From Urechidicola croceus (GTDB lineage: Bacteria; Bacteroidota; Bacteroidia; Flavobacteriales; Flavobacteriaceae): DNA of 64,000 bases. How positions within the stretch are numbered: position 1 is the first letter of the stretch; every line of letters begins with the position of its first letter. Positions 26,887 through 36,522 of the stretch are shown here, one piece after another. A model generated the notes under the pieces. The model saw only the letters and a program-made list of their open reading frames with translations, was not told the DNA's origin and did not search any database. A program made the translations under genes and the position numbers. The stretch is taken from contig NZ_CP017478.1 in assembly GCF_001761325.1 (NCBI RefSeq), positions 440,001-504,000 of the forward strand, read 5' to 3'.

Positions 26887-27933
26887 TTAAAAAAATTGAG
26901 ACATTTCATTTCGTGAAGAAATAGATAACTTTGAATAAATGTTGTTTATATGAGTTTTTACTGTACTAACACTTATAAATAAGGAGTTGGCTATTTCTTT
27001 ATTTGCCATTTTTTGATGCATTAATTCAAATACTTTTTGTTCTTGAGGAGATAGAACTTCCTTGTAATTAATTCTTGAAGTTGATTTCTTATTTTTAAAT
27101 TTCAACAAGTAAATATTTAATGTTATAGAAGCAAGTAATAGGCCTAAAACTCCAATTAAAATTGTTGAATATTTTGATGAAGAAGGTTTGTAATTATCCC
27201 TTTTTAAATCAGCCTTAAATTGTAAAGTATAATTTGAATTTGGATATGTTTTTTCCATTTTTTTTAGTAAACTCTCATAATATTTTGATGTTTTTAAATC
27301 ATGTATATAAAGGTTTCTACTAAACGATTTTTCATCAGAATAAATGTTAAAACTATAGAGTTCGGCTAATGGTTCGTTAAATGATTGACTGTAATCTTTT
27401 ATTTTCTTAAAATAATTAGTATAGATAGCTTGCCTTTGAATATCGCTTTTCGAATCTTGTAAATTTAATAGCAAAGTTTCTTGTACAGAATCTATTTTAT
27501 GAATAGCAATATTTTGGGGTCTAGAATATTGTAAAGCGCAAAGCATTTGCTCAAAATTGTTGAGAGGAAAATGTATGTAATCAGTATTATTGGCAATAAA
27601 TAAGATTTCTTGACTATCCTCACAATGATCTAATAAATGATTTGAATCTGTTATATTATCATTACACTTATCAATATGGATTTTGTAAAATTTGTTTTCG
27701 TCAGATAAAAAATCACCTTTAAAGATAAAATTTCCTAAACTATCAATTTTGGCTTCTTGAATAATTTTTTCAGTTAAAAAAGAAAAACTTTTTTTATAAT
27801 CATCAACAATGGATAAATAGGCTGTTGAATTGTCAAATTCATTATTCACTTCAACCGAAAATTGAAATTGCCCATATTGTATAGAAGAGCAAAATAAGAG
27901 TAGTAGTAGACACAATTTTTGATTAAAATTCAT
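26887..27933 (-). CDS. Membrane-anchored LuxR-type transcriptional regulator
   Basis: 348 residues. The signal peptide is at 1-22 (LCLLLLLFCSSIQYG), followed by a periplasmic domain of about 225 residues containing two cysteines (DKCND and DHCED). One transmembrane helix (TILIGVLGLLLASITLNIYLL) is at about 250-272. The cytoplasmic LuxR/GerE HTH contains LSPQEQKVFELM, MANKEIANSLFISVSTVKTH and IYSKLSISSR. It probably senses a periplasmic signal and binds DNA while membrane-bound. It converges on GH32 (5-base gap) and is a candidate regulator of the adjacent glycoside hydrolases. Confidence 0.85.
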   Translation of the reverse strand: MNFNQKLCLLLLLFCSSIQYGQFQFSVEVNNEFDNSTAYLSIVDDYKKSFSFLTEKIIQEAKIDSLGNFIFKGDFLSDENKFYKIHIDKCNDNITDSNHLLDHCEDSQEILFIANNTDYIHFPLNNFEQMLCALQYSRPQNIAIHKIDSVQETLLLNLQDSKSDIQRQAIYTNYFKKIKDYSQSFNEPLAELYSFNIYSDEKSFSRNLYIHDLKTSKYYESLLKKMEKTYPNSNYTLQFKADLKRDNYKPSSSKYSTILIGVLGLLLASITLNIYLLKFKNKKSTSRINYKEVLSPQEQKVFELMHQKMANKEIANSLFISVSTVKTHINNIYSKLSISSRNEMSQFF

Positions 27934-27976
27934 TTATGGCAGGTCAATGATTATTAACAAAGATACTATTTAAAGT

Positions 27977-28010
27977 AAAAAAAAGAAACCCTCAAACTAG
28001 AGAGGGTTTT
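27977..28010 (-). terminator. Intrinsic terminator of the DUF1573 gene
   Basis: On the minus strand AAACCCTC / GAGGGTTT pairs with an 8-base loop, followed by a T-rich run, just after the DUF1573 stop codon. Confidence 0.8.
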
Positions 28011-28020
28011 ATAAAATTAA

Positions 28021-28431
28021 TTATTGAATTTTTGAAATACTTGCTTCAACTGACGATTTTAGAACATTTCCTTTAATTCTAAGTACTTTTTTTGGTTCGC
28101 TAGCATTAGATGTAATAGTAATTGTTTTAGAGAAACCACCTATTCGGTTTGTAGCATAATTAACTTCAATAGAAGAAGATTCACCAGGGAGAATAGGATT
28201 TTCAGGTTTAGTTGCTACAGTACATCCACAACTTCCTTTTACATTGGTTATAATGATTGGAGAATTACCAATATTTTTAAAAGTAAAAGTCCTTTTTCCA
28301 TCGGCATTTTTATTTATTGTCCCATAGTCAATAGTTTCTTCATTAAATTCAAATATTCCTGATGTGTCTTCAATTTGAGAATATGTTAAAGAACTAACTA
28401 ATAATGCGGTAATTAAAAATAATTTTTTCAT
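28021..28431 (-). CDS. DUF1573 domain secreted protein
   Basis: 136 residues. The signal peptide is MKKLFLITALLVSSLTYSQ. The rest is one DUF1573 Ig-like domain with IDYGTINKNADGKRTF, the characteristic VKGSCGCT and NPILPGES. The family is abundant in Bacteroidota, is exported, and has no known activity. It may be a small cell-surface or periplasmic adhesive module. It forms a single-gene unit with its own terminator. Confidence 0.9.
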   Translation of the reverse strand: MKKLFLITALLVSSLTYSQIEDTSGIFEFNEETIDYGTINKNADGKRTFTFKNIGNSPIIITNVKGSCGCTVATKPENPILPGESSSIEVNYATNRIGGFSKTITITSNASEPKKVLRIKGNVLKSSVEASISKIQ

Positions 28432-29123
28432 ATCTATATTGTTTTTGATTAATACAATACAAAAGTGTTTAAATTTTTAGGTTTCTGGTTAAAATAAAGG
28501 AATGATATAGGGACTAGTCCTAGTTTGATTTTTTAATTTTTGAAAAAGAGTAGTATCAAATTATGATTCTACTCTTTCAAGTTTGGAAAAATTGAGGTTT
28601 GAAAAAATCTTATATATGTTGAGGTATTTCAAATCAAAACCTAGAGACAATATTAAAGTTTCAATTTGAAATGAATCAAATGGGATTTATTGAATCTACA
28701 ATATTATCAATAGGTTTGGTTAATTGAATTAAAATAATTGTTATTTGACAACTAAAATTCCTCCTAATTATATAATTTAAAAAGAATACAATTATAAAAT
28801 TCAAAGTGTTGTTTCAAATAAAAAAAATTAGAAAAAAATGAAACAACGGTTTTTACGCATAAACTAATATTTAAACAATAATTAATATAATTAGGCTAAT
28901 TTACTTGTTAAGAGTTAAGTACCATTAAAAATAACCACAACAAAAAACATACAGTTTATTAATTCATCAATTTTGAAGATTAATTATTGGTAATTTCAAA
29001 TAAAAGGTATTAAATACTGTATAAAATACATTTATTATTAAGCAATCGGTAAGTATCAATAATACTTATTTAGTTTAAATGTAGTGGTAATGTTAAGGTG
29101 GTTGTAAGTTGTATTCGTTGTAG
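28432..29123. other. 692-base intergenic region with hairpins, no gene seen
   Basis: No convincing reading frame on either strand. It holds a long hairpin at 28545-28577 (AAAGAGTAG / CTACTCTTT enclosing ATCA / TGAT), which could terminate minus-strand transcripts. It also holds a 9-bp inverted repeat GTTGTTTCA / TGAAACAAC (28808-28816 and 28839-28847) and a 10-bp palindrome GGACTAGTCC near 28510-28519. It may contain a small RNA or the remains of a gene. Confidence 0.5.
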
Positions 29124-31931
29124 TTAAAGTTCTAATATATAATTGGTTAAACTTTTTTCATGAGGTAAATTAATTTTTTTTCTTAATCTATACCTTTTTA
29201 CTTCTACACTTTTAGTTGATATGTTTAGTAGAGGTGCTATTTCTTTAGAAGATAGGTTTAATCTTAAATAAGCACATAACCTTAGATCATTAGGAGTTAA
29301 ATTTGGATGTTTTGATTTTACTTTTTTCAGAAAATCTTTATCTGCATTATTAAATGCTTCTTCAAAAAATTTCCAATCGTCAGTATTATTTATGTTTTTG
29401 TCTATAACTTTTATAACAGATTGAATGTTGTTGGAGTTTTTACTTTTAGTCAATTCCTGTTTAATTTCATTTAAGAATTTATTCTTTTTTAGAATGCTCA
29501 TTGTTGAAATTGCAACTTCACGATTTTTATTTTTTATGTCTAATTTTAATTTTTCATTTTTAAAAATCATTTTTTGTTGCTCATTCTCAAGTTGTTTTAA
29601 TTTTAATTCTTTTTGGGTTTTATCCAATAATTTCATCTGTTTTTTAGAATAGTAGTTCTTATATGCATAATGGAGAAGTATAGTTATAAGCATCAAACTC
29701 AGAATATATATAGCGATCATTATGTTAGATGAATAAAATGGTCTTTTTACTCTAAACTTGTATGAAGTAATGTTTGTTTCACTACCTCCAACACGTGCTT
29801 TTACAAGAAATGTATAATTTCCAAAGTATAAATTTTCAAATGAAATATTTGATTTTGTTGACCATTCACTCCAAATATTACTACTTGAGTTTATTTTAAG
29901 TAAATATTGATATTCTGCTTCCATAAAAGCATCAAATTCAGGAACATTGTAATCAAATTCAATGTAGTTTCCATTATTTTCAATACTAATTTTATTTGAA
30001 ATACTTGTATTTTTTAATGGCTCATTTTTACTTCTAGATTTTATTGAATTTATATTGACTGTATAGTTTTTTTCTTCAATTTTATCGGTATTTATAATCG
30101 TAAAACCTTTTGAAGTACCTATTAAGTAGTTTTGATCACTTAAGTGTGTAATATTTTCAAAACCAGTCATTTCATTTCTGTAAGAACTTGGAATGTATAT
30201 TTTTTTAACTTTAGAATTGTTGTCAATTTTACTTGATTCAAGATAGGAGATGTTTTTTTTGTTAAAACTCCATAGTTTATCATTTTCTGGATCAATAATT
30301 AATTTTCCTGAGGTATAAGAATCTGGAGTAAACATTGAACTTAACAAACTATCATTGCTAAAAGTATCTAAATTTGAATCATACTTAAAAACTCCATATT
30401 TACATGTAAAAAATAGTTGATTTTGAAACTTAAGTATACTAGAATTTTTACTTTTAGGAAGAATATTATAATTTTTTACTTCGTTAAATTCACTTAAATC
30501 ATCGGATAGGGTTAATTTAAATGCACCACCAAAATCATTGCTAGTTAATAGTTCATTTTGATTGATAAATTCAAAATATTTACAAGAAAAATGAAAACCA
30601 TTAATATAGTTTTTTACCCTCCAATTATTATTTGAATACTCTAATAAGTAATACCCATTGTAGTTACTTGCTACTAGTTTATTTTGATTATTAGGTATTG
30701 ATTTTACATTCCAAACTCCGTAAATACCAGGAATTTTAGTTGCTCTATTTTTATTAATTTGAAATAGACCAGAATTATGAGCACAAAAAAGAGTGTTCTT
30801 AATTTTAACTAAATTCCATACTTGACCATTTGTTCCCTTAATCAATTTAAATTCTGAATCATTTAAATGTTTATAAAATAACCCTTGATTGGTACCTAGA
30901 TATAAGATGTTATTTTGAATAACAGAAGTGTAAACAGTTCCAAGTTTACCCATAAAATCATTATATAGATAAAAAGGTGATTTTATATTGATACAATTAA
31001 TACCATTATCTAAACCTAACCATATATTGTTATTATCATCTTCAAATAATGATAAAACCGTGTTATTATTAAGACCAGATTCTTGATTGATATGTAATAA
31101 GATTTCACCATTAATATCAACATGGTAAAAACCATTAGAAATTGTTCCAATAAGAAACGAAGAGTCCTTTAATTTTATACAACTAAATACGCTTTTATCT
31201 TTTAAAACATTATTTATTGTTGATTTCCATTGTTGAATTGTTTTAGTATTTAATAGATAGAAACCATTTTTATCTGTTAGAAGAAGTAAATTTTCTCCAT
31301 AAGAAAAAGTGTTTATAATTTGATTTTTTGAAACAATATCTTCATTTGAAATAAGTATTGAATTTCCGTTTTCAATTTTATATAAACCGTCATTTATACT
31401 TTGGTAATAAACAGTGTTATTAACTATATAAACTTTACCAATTGAATCAATTTCTTCAATGTTTTTAGTTGAATCATCTATGGTGTTATAGAAAATTATT
31501 CTATCAAAAGATTGAAAAATCATCCATTCATCAATGTTTTCAATTGTCCAAAATTGCTCGTCGTTAATACTTTTTATATCTAGTTTTTCAATTAATGAAG
31601 TGTAGTTTAATTTACCAAATTCATCTTGAATCCAATAACCAAAATCCATATAACTACCAGTATATACTTTATCGTTTAGCACTTTTACGGAGCGAATTAC
31701 ACTATTATTTGGTGAAGGATAAAGATTCCAATCAGAACCATTAAAAACTAAGAGCCCAGAACTATTTGCAACATAAATATTGTTATTTGAGCATTGAGCA
31801 ATATCCCAATTTTGATTTTCAGCCTTGTAAGTGGAGGGTGTATATGTTTGTATAGGTGGTAACTCCTGTGAAAAAATAGACGCACAAGAGAATATAAAAT
31901 AACATAGGAGAACGTATTTTAATTGTTTCAT
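29124..31931 (-). CDS. Propeller-sensor LuxR-type regulator (two-component-regulator-propeller, Y_Y_Y, HTH)
   Basis: About 935 residues from the ATG at 31931, which starts a signal peptide (LLCYFIFSCASIFSQ). A frame start at 31994 would add 21 poorly fitting residues. The periplasmic propeller repeats include NNNTVLSLFEDDNNNIWLGL. A Y_Y_Y-like domain follows (YQYLLKINSS, FENLYFGNYTFLVKARVG). One transmembrane helix is near IMIAIYILSLMLITILLH, then a lysine-rich coiled coil, and a LuxR HTH with LTPNDLRLCAYLRLNLSSKE and KSVEVKRYRLRKKI. It has no kinase or receiver, so sensing and DNA binding are in one polypeptide. It may regulate nearby glycan genes or an unlinked locus. Confidence 0.88.
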   Translation of the reverse strand: MKQLKYVLLCYFIFSCASIFSQELPPIQTYTPSTYKAENQNWDIAQCSNNNIYVANSSGLLVFNGSDWNLYPSPNNSVIRSVKVLNDKVYTGSYMDFGYWIQDEFGKLNYTSLIEKLDIKSINDEQFWTIENIDEWMIFQSFDRIIFYNTIDDSTKNIEEIDSIGKVYIVNNTVYYQSINDGLYKIENGNSILISNEDIVSKNQIINTFSYGENLLLLTDKNGFYLLNTKTIQQWKSTINNVLKDKSVFSCIKLKDSSFLIGTISNGFYHVDINGEILLHINQESGLNNNTVLSLFEDDNNNIWLGLDNGINCINIKSPFYLYNDFMGKLGTVYTSVIQNNILYLGTNQGLFYKHLNDSEFKLIKGTNGQVWNLVKIKNTLFCAHNSGLFQINKNRATKIPGIYGVWNVKSIPNNQNKLVASNYNGYYLLEYSNNNWRVKNYINGFHFSCKYFEFINQNELLTSNDFGGAFKLTLSDDLSEFNEVKNYNILPKSKNSSILKFQNQLFFTCKYGVFKYDSNLDTFSNDSLLSSMFTPDSYTSGKLIIDPENDKLWSFNKKNISYLESSKIDNNSKVKKIYIPSSYRNEMTGFENITHLSDQNYLIGTSKGFTIINTDKIEEKNYTVNINSIKSRSKNEPLKNTSISNKISIENNGNYIEFDYNVPEFDAFMEAEYQYLLKINSSSNIWSEWSTKSNISFENLYFGNYTFLVKARVGGSETNITSYKFRVKRPFYSSNIMIAIYILSLMLITILLHYAYKNYYSKKQMKLLDKTQKELKLKQLENEQQKMIFKNEKLKLDIKNKNREVAISTMSILKKNKFLNEIKQELTKSKNSNNIQSVIKVIDKNINNTDDWKFFEEAFNNADKDFLKKVKSKHPNLTPNDLRLCAYLRLNLSSKEIAPLLNISTKSVEVKRYRLRKKINLPHEKSLTNYILEL

Positions 31932-32154
31932 TTGGGAAAAACAAGATAAAAACCTGTACAAGTATACAAATAAATATGAGATAATCTTTAGCAAATAAGT
32001 ATTTATATGTTTGAATATCAGATAAAAAAATGGTGTTTTGTAGAGTTGTAAAGGTGATTTTGTAAAGAATTGTTTTTTGATAAAAAATCATTTTTAAATA
32101 TAAAAATCAATTAATTTTATAAAAATTAATTTTTAGACTTTATAAAACATAATA

Positions 32155-33639
32155 ATGCAAAATAAACCAAACAATATTACACTAGTTGGTGCAGGAATAA
32201 TGAGTGCTACATTAGGTGTTCTGCTTAAAAAATTGATGCCAAATTGTAAAATTGATATTTATGAACGACTTGATAAAGTAGGTGCCGAAAGTTCAGATGC
32301 CTGGAACAATGCAGGAACAGGTCATGCTGCATATTGTGAGTTGAATTATACTCCCGAACTTGAAGATGGAACAATAGATATATCAAAAGCCTTAAAAATT
32401 GGATCTTCTTTTGAAGTTTCTAAGCAGTTTTGGGCGTATTTAAAAGCAGAAAACCATTTACCACAATCAGAAGCCTTTATCAATGATATAGCACATATGA
32501 GTTTTGTGTGGGGAGAAGAAAATATTGAATTTTTAAAGAAACGTTTTGAAGCCTTGACCAATTGTGTGCTGTTTGAAGAAATGAAATATTCTGAGGATTT
32601 GGAAGAAATTGAAAAATGGATTCCGTTGATGATGCACAATCGTATTGATGATGAAAAAATTGCAGTAACACGTATGGAAATTGGTACCGATGTTAATTTT
32701 GGCGCAATAACACGCGGAATGATTAATTATTTACAATCGTGTGATGGGGTAGAAGTGCATTTAGGTTATAATATTGATGATCTTACCAAAAACAAAGATG
32801 GTACTTGGGAAATAGAAATGACCGATTTGGCAACCAATAAAGAGAAAGTAGTTATAAGTGATTTTGTTTTTATTGGTGCAGGTGGTGGAAGTATTCCTTT
32901 ATTAGAAAAAACAGATTTAGAACAGGGTAGAGGCTATGCAGGTTTTCCTGTGAGTGGTCAATGGTTAAAATGCACCAATCCTGAAGTAATCCAACAACAC
33001 GAAGCCAAAGTATATGGAAAAGCATCAACAGGTTCACCACCAATGTCGGTACCACATTTAGATACACGGATGATGAATGGTAAAAAAGCCTTGTTATTTG
33101 GTCCTTATGCTGGTTTTTCGACAAAGTTCCTAAAAAATGGTTCGTATTTTGACTTACCATTATCATTGGAAGTACATAATATTTGGCCTTTGCTTTCGGC
33201 TGGAATACATAATATAGATTTGACGAAGTATTTAATAAAACAAGTAGTGCAATCTGATGAGGAGCGTTTTGCTTTTTTACAAAAATACTTTCCAGATGCG
33301 AAAATGGAAGATTGGACATTGGAACACGCAGGACAACGTGTACAGATTATTAAAAAAGATGAAGATGAAGGAGGTGTTTTGAAGTTTGGTACCGAAATAG
33401 TTACAGATGATGATGGTTCGTTAGCAGCATTATTGGGTGCTTCTCCAGGTGCCTCAACCTCAGTTTCTATTATGTTGGACGTCTTAGATAAATGTTTTCC
33501 AGAGGCGATTGCTTCAAAGGAATGGCAAGAAACTTTAACAACAATGATTCCTTCTTATGGAAAATCATTAGTCGAACACCCTGAATTGTGTAGAACTATT
33601 CGTGAGCGGACTACAAGAGAATTGAAGTTGGATGATTAA
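32155..33639 (+). CDS. mqo: Malate:quinone oxidoreductase
   Basis: 494 residues. Membrane-associated FAD enzyme that oxidises malate to oxaloacetate and reduces quinone, bypassing NAD malate dehydrogenase. The N-terminal Rossmann motif is LVGAGIMSATLGVLL, followed by the family signature ERLDKVGAESSDAWNNAGTGH. Conserved blocks FVFIGAGGGSIPLL, LFGPYAGFSTKFLK and LLGASPGASTSV are all present. Length matches the family. It stands alone and converges on hsdR. Confidence 0.96.
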   Translation: MQNKPNNITLVGAGIMSATLGVLLKKLMPNCKIDIYERLDKVGAESSDAWNNAGTGHAAYCELNYTPELEDGTIDISKALKIGSSFEVSKQFWAYLKAENHLPQSEAFINDIAHMSFVWGEENIEFLKKRFEALTNCVLFEEMKYSEDLEEIEKWIPLMMHNRIDDEKIAVTRMEIGTDVNFGAITRGMINYLQSCDGVEVHLGYNIDDLTKNKDGTWEIEMTDLATNKEKVVISDFVFIGAGGGSIPLLEKTDLEQGRGYAGFPVSGQWLKCTNPEVIQQHEAKVYGKASTGSPPMSVPHLDTRMMNGKKALLFGPYAGFSTKFLKNGSYFDLPLSLEVHNIWPLLSAGIHNIDLTKYLIKQVVQSDEERFAFLQKYFPDAKMEDWTLEHAGQRVQIIKKDEDEGGVLKFGTEIVTDDDGSLAALLGASPGASTSVSIMLDVLDKCFPEAIASKEWQETLTTMIPSYGKSLVEHPELCRTIRERTTRELKLDD

Positions 33640-33647
33640 CAAGGGGA

Positions 33648-36521
33648 TTACCCAACCATTCCATTGACAAACACTTCTATATACTCCTTCATTTTATCAA
33701 TGATTCGTTCGCCTATTTCACGTGCTTTTAAAATGCTAGGTCTATTATCTAAACATTTGAATACTTCGTCCCTCAAAGGCTCTCGACCACTGTAGATATA
33801 ACTTTCAACTAATGAATTGAATTGATTTTTATCTAAATTTTCTTCTTCACATAGTTTTGCCAAGGCTAATATCTTTTGTTCATGCCAGAATTTCTCAAAT
33901 TCATCTTGAATCATTTCAATATCATCAATATGTGGTAGATTTTCTTCAATGAATTTTTCTATCAATTCTCGTTTACTACGAAGTTCTACTTCTCCAGCCA
34001 ATAAATCAATAATAGCCTTTTTCTGTGCTTGTGCTTCAGAAGTTTTTGCCTCTTTTAATTTAGCTAATAATTTTAAAATGTAAGCAACATTTATTTGGTC
34101 GCGATGAATTAATTCCAATTCAAAATCTATATCATCAAGAATTGAGGTTTTATGTTTTTGCCTATCATTTTTAACCTTTTCATAAAGGTCTAAATATTTA
34201 CTTTTATAATCTTCAAATGTTTGCTCATCAATTCCTAAATCTTCCCAATCGAAATCCGTGTAAGATTGTAATACATTCTTTGCGCGCATCAATTTTCTAA
34301 AGGCTTGGATAAATGCTAATTCATCTTCTTCACTAAGAAAATCATCCACACTTTTATGTGTTGGCGCAATTTCAAGCAAGTTCTTTAATGCTTCGTCAAA
34401 TTTTGCTGCAATGGCTTCGTATGGCGGTAATATAATGTCTTCAATAGCATCTTTATTAGAAAACAAGGTAATCGCATCATCTGTTGCGGCTTTTAGGTTT
34501 CTAAAACATAATATATTTCCTTGTGATTTCTTTTCAACTAAAATTCTATTCGTTCTTGAAAAAGCCTGAATCAATCCATGATATTTTAGATTTTTATCAA
34601 CATATAAAGTGTTGACTTTTTTTGCATCAAATCCTGTAAGCATCATATTCACAACCAATACAATGTCTAAACGATCCTTTTCATCGTTGAATGTTTTCTT
34701 TTCTCTTTCTTTTAAACGCTTACTGATGTCTTTAAAGTAATTTTCAAACTGTTGACTGTCTTTGGTAGAAAAACTTGTATTGAACATCTTGTTATAATCC
34801 GAAATATAAGTATCTAACTTATCTCGTGTATGACTTGATTTATAAATTGTTCTTGGCTCTGCTGCTTGTTGAAACTCATCGCCAGGTAAATAATCTTGAG
34901 CGTCCTCATCTTCTTCATTGGCTCCAAATGTAAAAATAGTTGCTATACGTAAATCATGTTCTCCTGCTTCTTTTTTACGTTGAAAAATATCGTAATACTT
35001 TATCAACGTATCAATATTATTCACTGCAAATAACGCTGAATAGTCTTTATTAAACGTTTTTTGACCATGATACGCAATGATATAATCAACGATTTTTTCT
35101 AATCTTCTTTCATCAGCAAAAACCTCTGCTTTATCAATATCTTCTACTTCAATATCAATAAACGTATTTCCTTTTTGCTTGTATTTTCCTACATACTCAA
35201 TACCAAATTTCAGGACATTTTGGTCTTTAATAGCATTGGTAATTACATATTTATGCAAGCATTCACCAAAAAGGTCTTTGGTTGTTCGCTTTCCTAAATC
35301 ATTTTTAGAAGCATTTTTTGCAAAAATGGGCGTTCCTGTAAAACCAAATAATTGACTGCCTTGAAAATATTCTGTTATTTTTTTATGTGTATCTCCAAAC
35401 TGTGAACGATGACATTCGTCAAAAATGAAAACTACTTTCTTATCTTGTAATTTTTGTAAACTACGTTCGTAATGCGCTTTTGAAATCGCGTTGTTTAATT
35501 TCTGAATGGTAGTTAAGACCAATTTCGTATCGTCCGCCAATTGCTTTACCAAAGAACTGGTATTGTCTGTAACATCAACACTATCTTTCTTGAAACTATT
35601 GAATTCATTCATCGTTTGATAATCCAAATCTTTTCTATCTACAACAAACACAACTTTGTGAACATTGGGCAAGTCCATAATGATTTGACTTGCTTTAAAT
35701 GATGTTAAGGTTTTACCAGAACCTGTAGTATGCCATATATACCCATTTTCATTGCTTGTAGATACTTGTTTTACCAAATTTTCTGTGGCAAAAAATTGAT
35801 AAGGTCGCAAGACCATCAATATTTTATGCGTTTCATTATGCACAATATATTGTGCAATCATTTTACCTAAATGATTTGGGTTTAAAAATGCGTTGGTAAA
35901 ATCAATTAAGTCAGTGACATTCTTGTTCTGCTCATTTGCCCAAAAAAACGTTTGTTTTACAGATTGTAGTTCATTATTGGCTAAATACTTCGTGTTAACA
36001 CCGTTGCTTATTACAAACAATTGCACATATTGAAACAAACCATCATTGCTCCAAAACGAATGTCGCTGGTAACGGTTTATTTGGTTAAAGGCTTCTTTAA
36101 TTTCCAGTCCACGACGTTTCAATTCTACTTGAACCAATGGTAAGCCATTGATTAACAACGTAACATCATAGCGGTTTTTATAAGTTCCTTCTTGTGTAAT
36201 TTGATTGGTCACTTGAAATAAATTCTGATTCCAATCTTCACTATTAAAAAAACGTACATAGAAAGAGTCTCCGTTATCTCGTGTTAATTGATAGCGTCCT
36301 CGTAAGGTCTTCGCTTTTTCAAATACATTTCCTTTGGCTAAATGATTGAGAATAGATTCAAACTCTTTACTTGAAAACGAAGTCTTGTTAAATTTCTCTA
36401 ACTGCGATTGAAGATTTACGAGCAAAGTTTCACCATCAGGAACTTTTACCAATTCATAATTCAATCCAACAAGTTGTTGAATGAATTTATGTTCTAATAT
36501 GGCTTCTGATTGATGACTCAT
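33648..36521 (-). CDS. hsdR: Type I restriction enzyme subunit R
   Basis: 957 residues. The N-terminal nuclease region has YKNRYDVTLLINGLPLVQVELKRRG cut by a 9-residue spacing pattern; the PD-(D/E)XK core is D-V-T then VELKRR. Helicase motifs follow: HTTGSGKT (Walker A), FIFDECHRSQ (DECH), LFGFTGTP (motif III) and QAFSRTNR (motif VI). The subunit translocates DNA and cuts it when HsdM-HsdS find an unmethylated site. It starts one base after the Fic stop, so fic and hsdR form one unit. Together with hsdM and hsdS it gives a complete type I set. Confidence 0.95.
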   Translation of the reverse strand: MSHQSEAILEHKFIQQLVGLNYELVKVPDGETLLVNLQSQLEKFNKTSFSSKEFESILNHLAKGNVFEKAKTLRGRYQLTRDNGDSFYVRFFNSEDWNQNLFQVTNQITQEGTYKNRYDVTLLINGLPLVQVELKRRGLEIKEAFNQINRYQRHSFWSNDGLFQYVQLFVISNGVNTKYLANNELQSVKQTFFWANEQNKNVTDLIDFTNAFLNPNHLGKMIAQYIVHNETHKILMVLRPYQFFATENLVKQVSTSNENGYIWHTTGSGKTLTSFKASQIIMDLPNVHKVVFVVDRKDLDYQTMNEFNSFKKDSVDVTDNTSSLVKQLADDTKLVLTTIQKLNNAISKAHYERSLQKLQDKKVVFIFDECHRSQFGDTHKKITEYFQGSQLFGFTGTPIFAKNASKNDLGKRTTKDLFGECLHKYVITNAIKDQNVLKFGIEYVGKYKQKGNTFIDIEVEDIDKAEVFADERRLEKIVDYIIAYHGQKTFNKDYSALFAVNNIDTLIKYYDIFQRKKEAGEHDLRIATIFTFGANEEDEDAQDYLPGDEFQQAAEPRTIYKSSHTRDKLDTYISDYNKMFNTSFSTKDSQQFENYFKDISKRLKEREKKTFNDEKDRLDIVLVVNMMLTGFDAKKVNTLYVDKNLKYHGLIQAFSRTNRILVEKKSQGNILCFRNLKAATDDAITLFSNKDAIEDIILPPYEAIAAKFDEALKNLLEIAPTHKSVDDFLSEEDELAFIQAFRKLMRAKNVLQSYTDFDWEDLGIDEQTFEDYKSKYLDLYEKVKNDRQKHKTSILDDIDFELELIHRDQINVAYILKLLAKLKEAKTSEAQAQKKAIIDLLAGEVELRSKRELIEKFIEENLPHIDDIEMIQDEFEKFWHEQKILALAKLCEEENLDKNQFNSLVESYIYSGREPLRDEVFKCLDNRPSILKAREIGERIIDKMKEYIEVFVNGMVG

Positions 36522-36522
36522 T

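Noticed and set aside
31932-32091. Upstream extension of the propeller regulator to 31994 or a separate small gene to 32091
   Set aside because: The signal peptide starts at the ATG at 31931. The extra sequence is AT-rich and does not resemble protein of the family.
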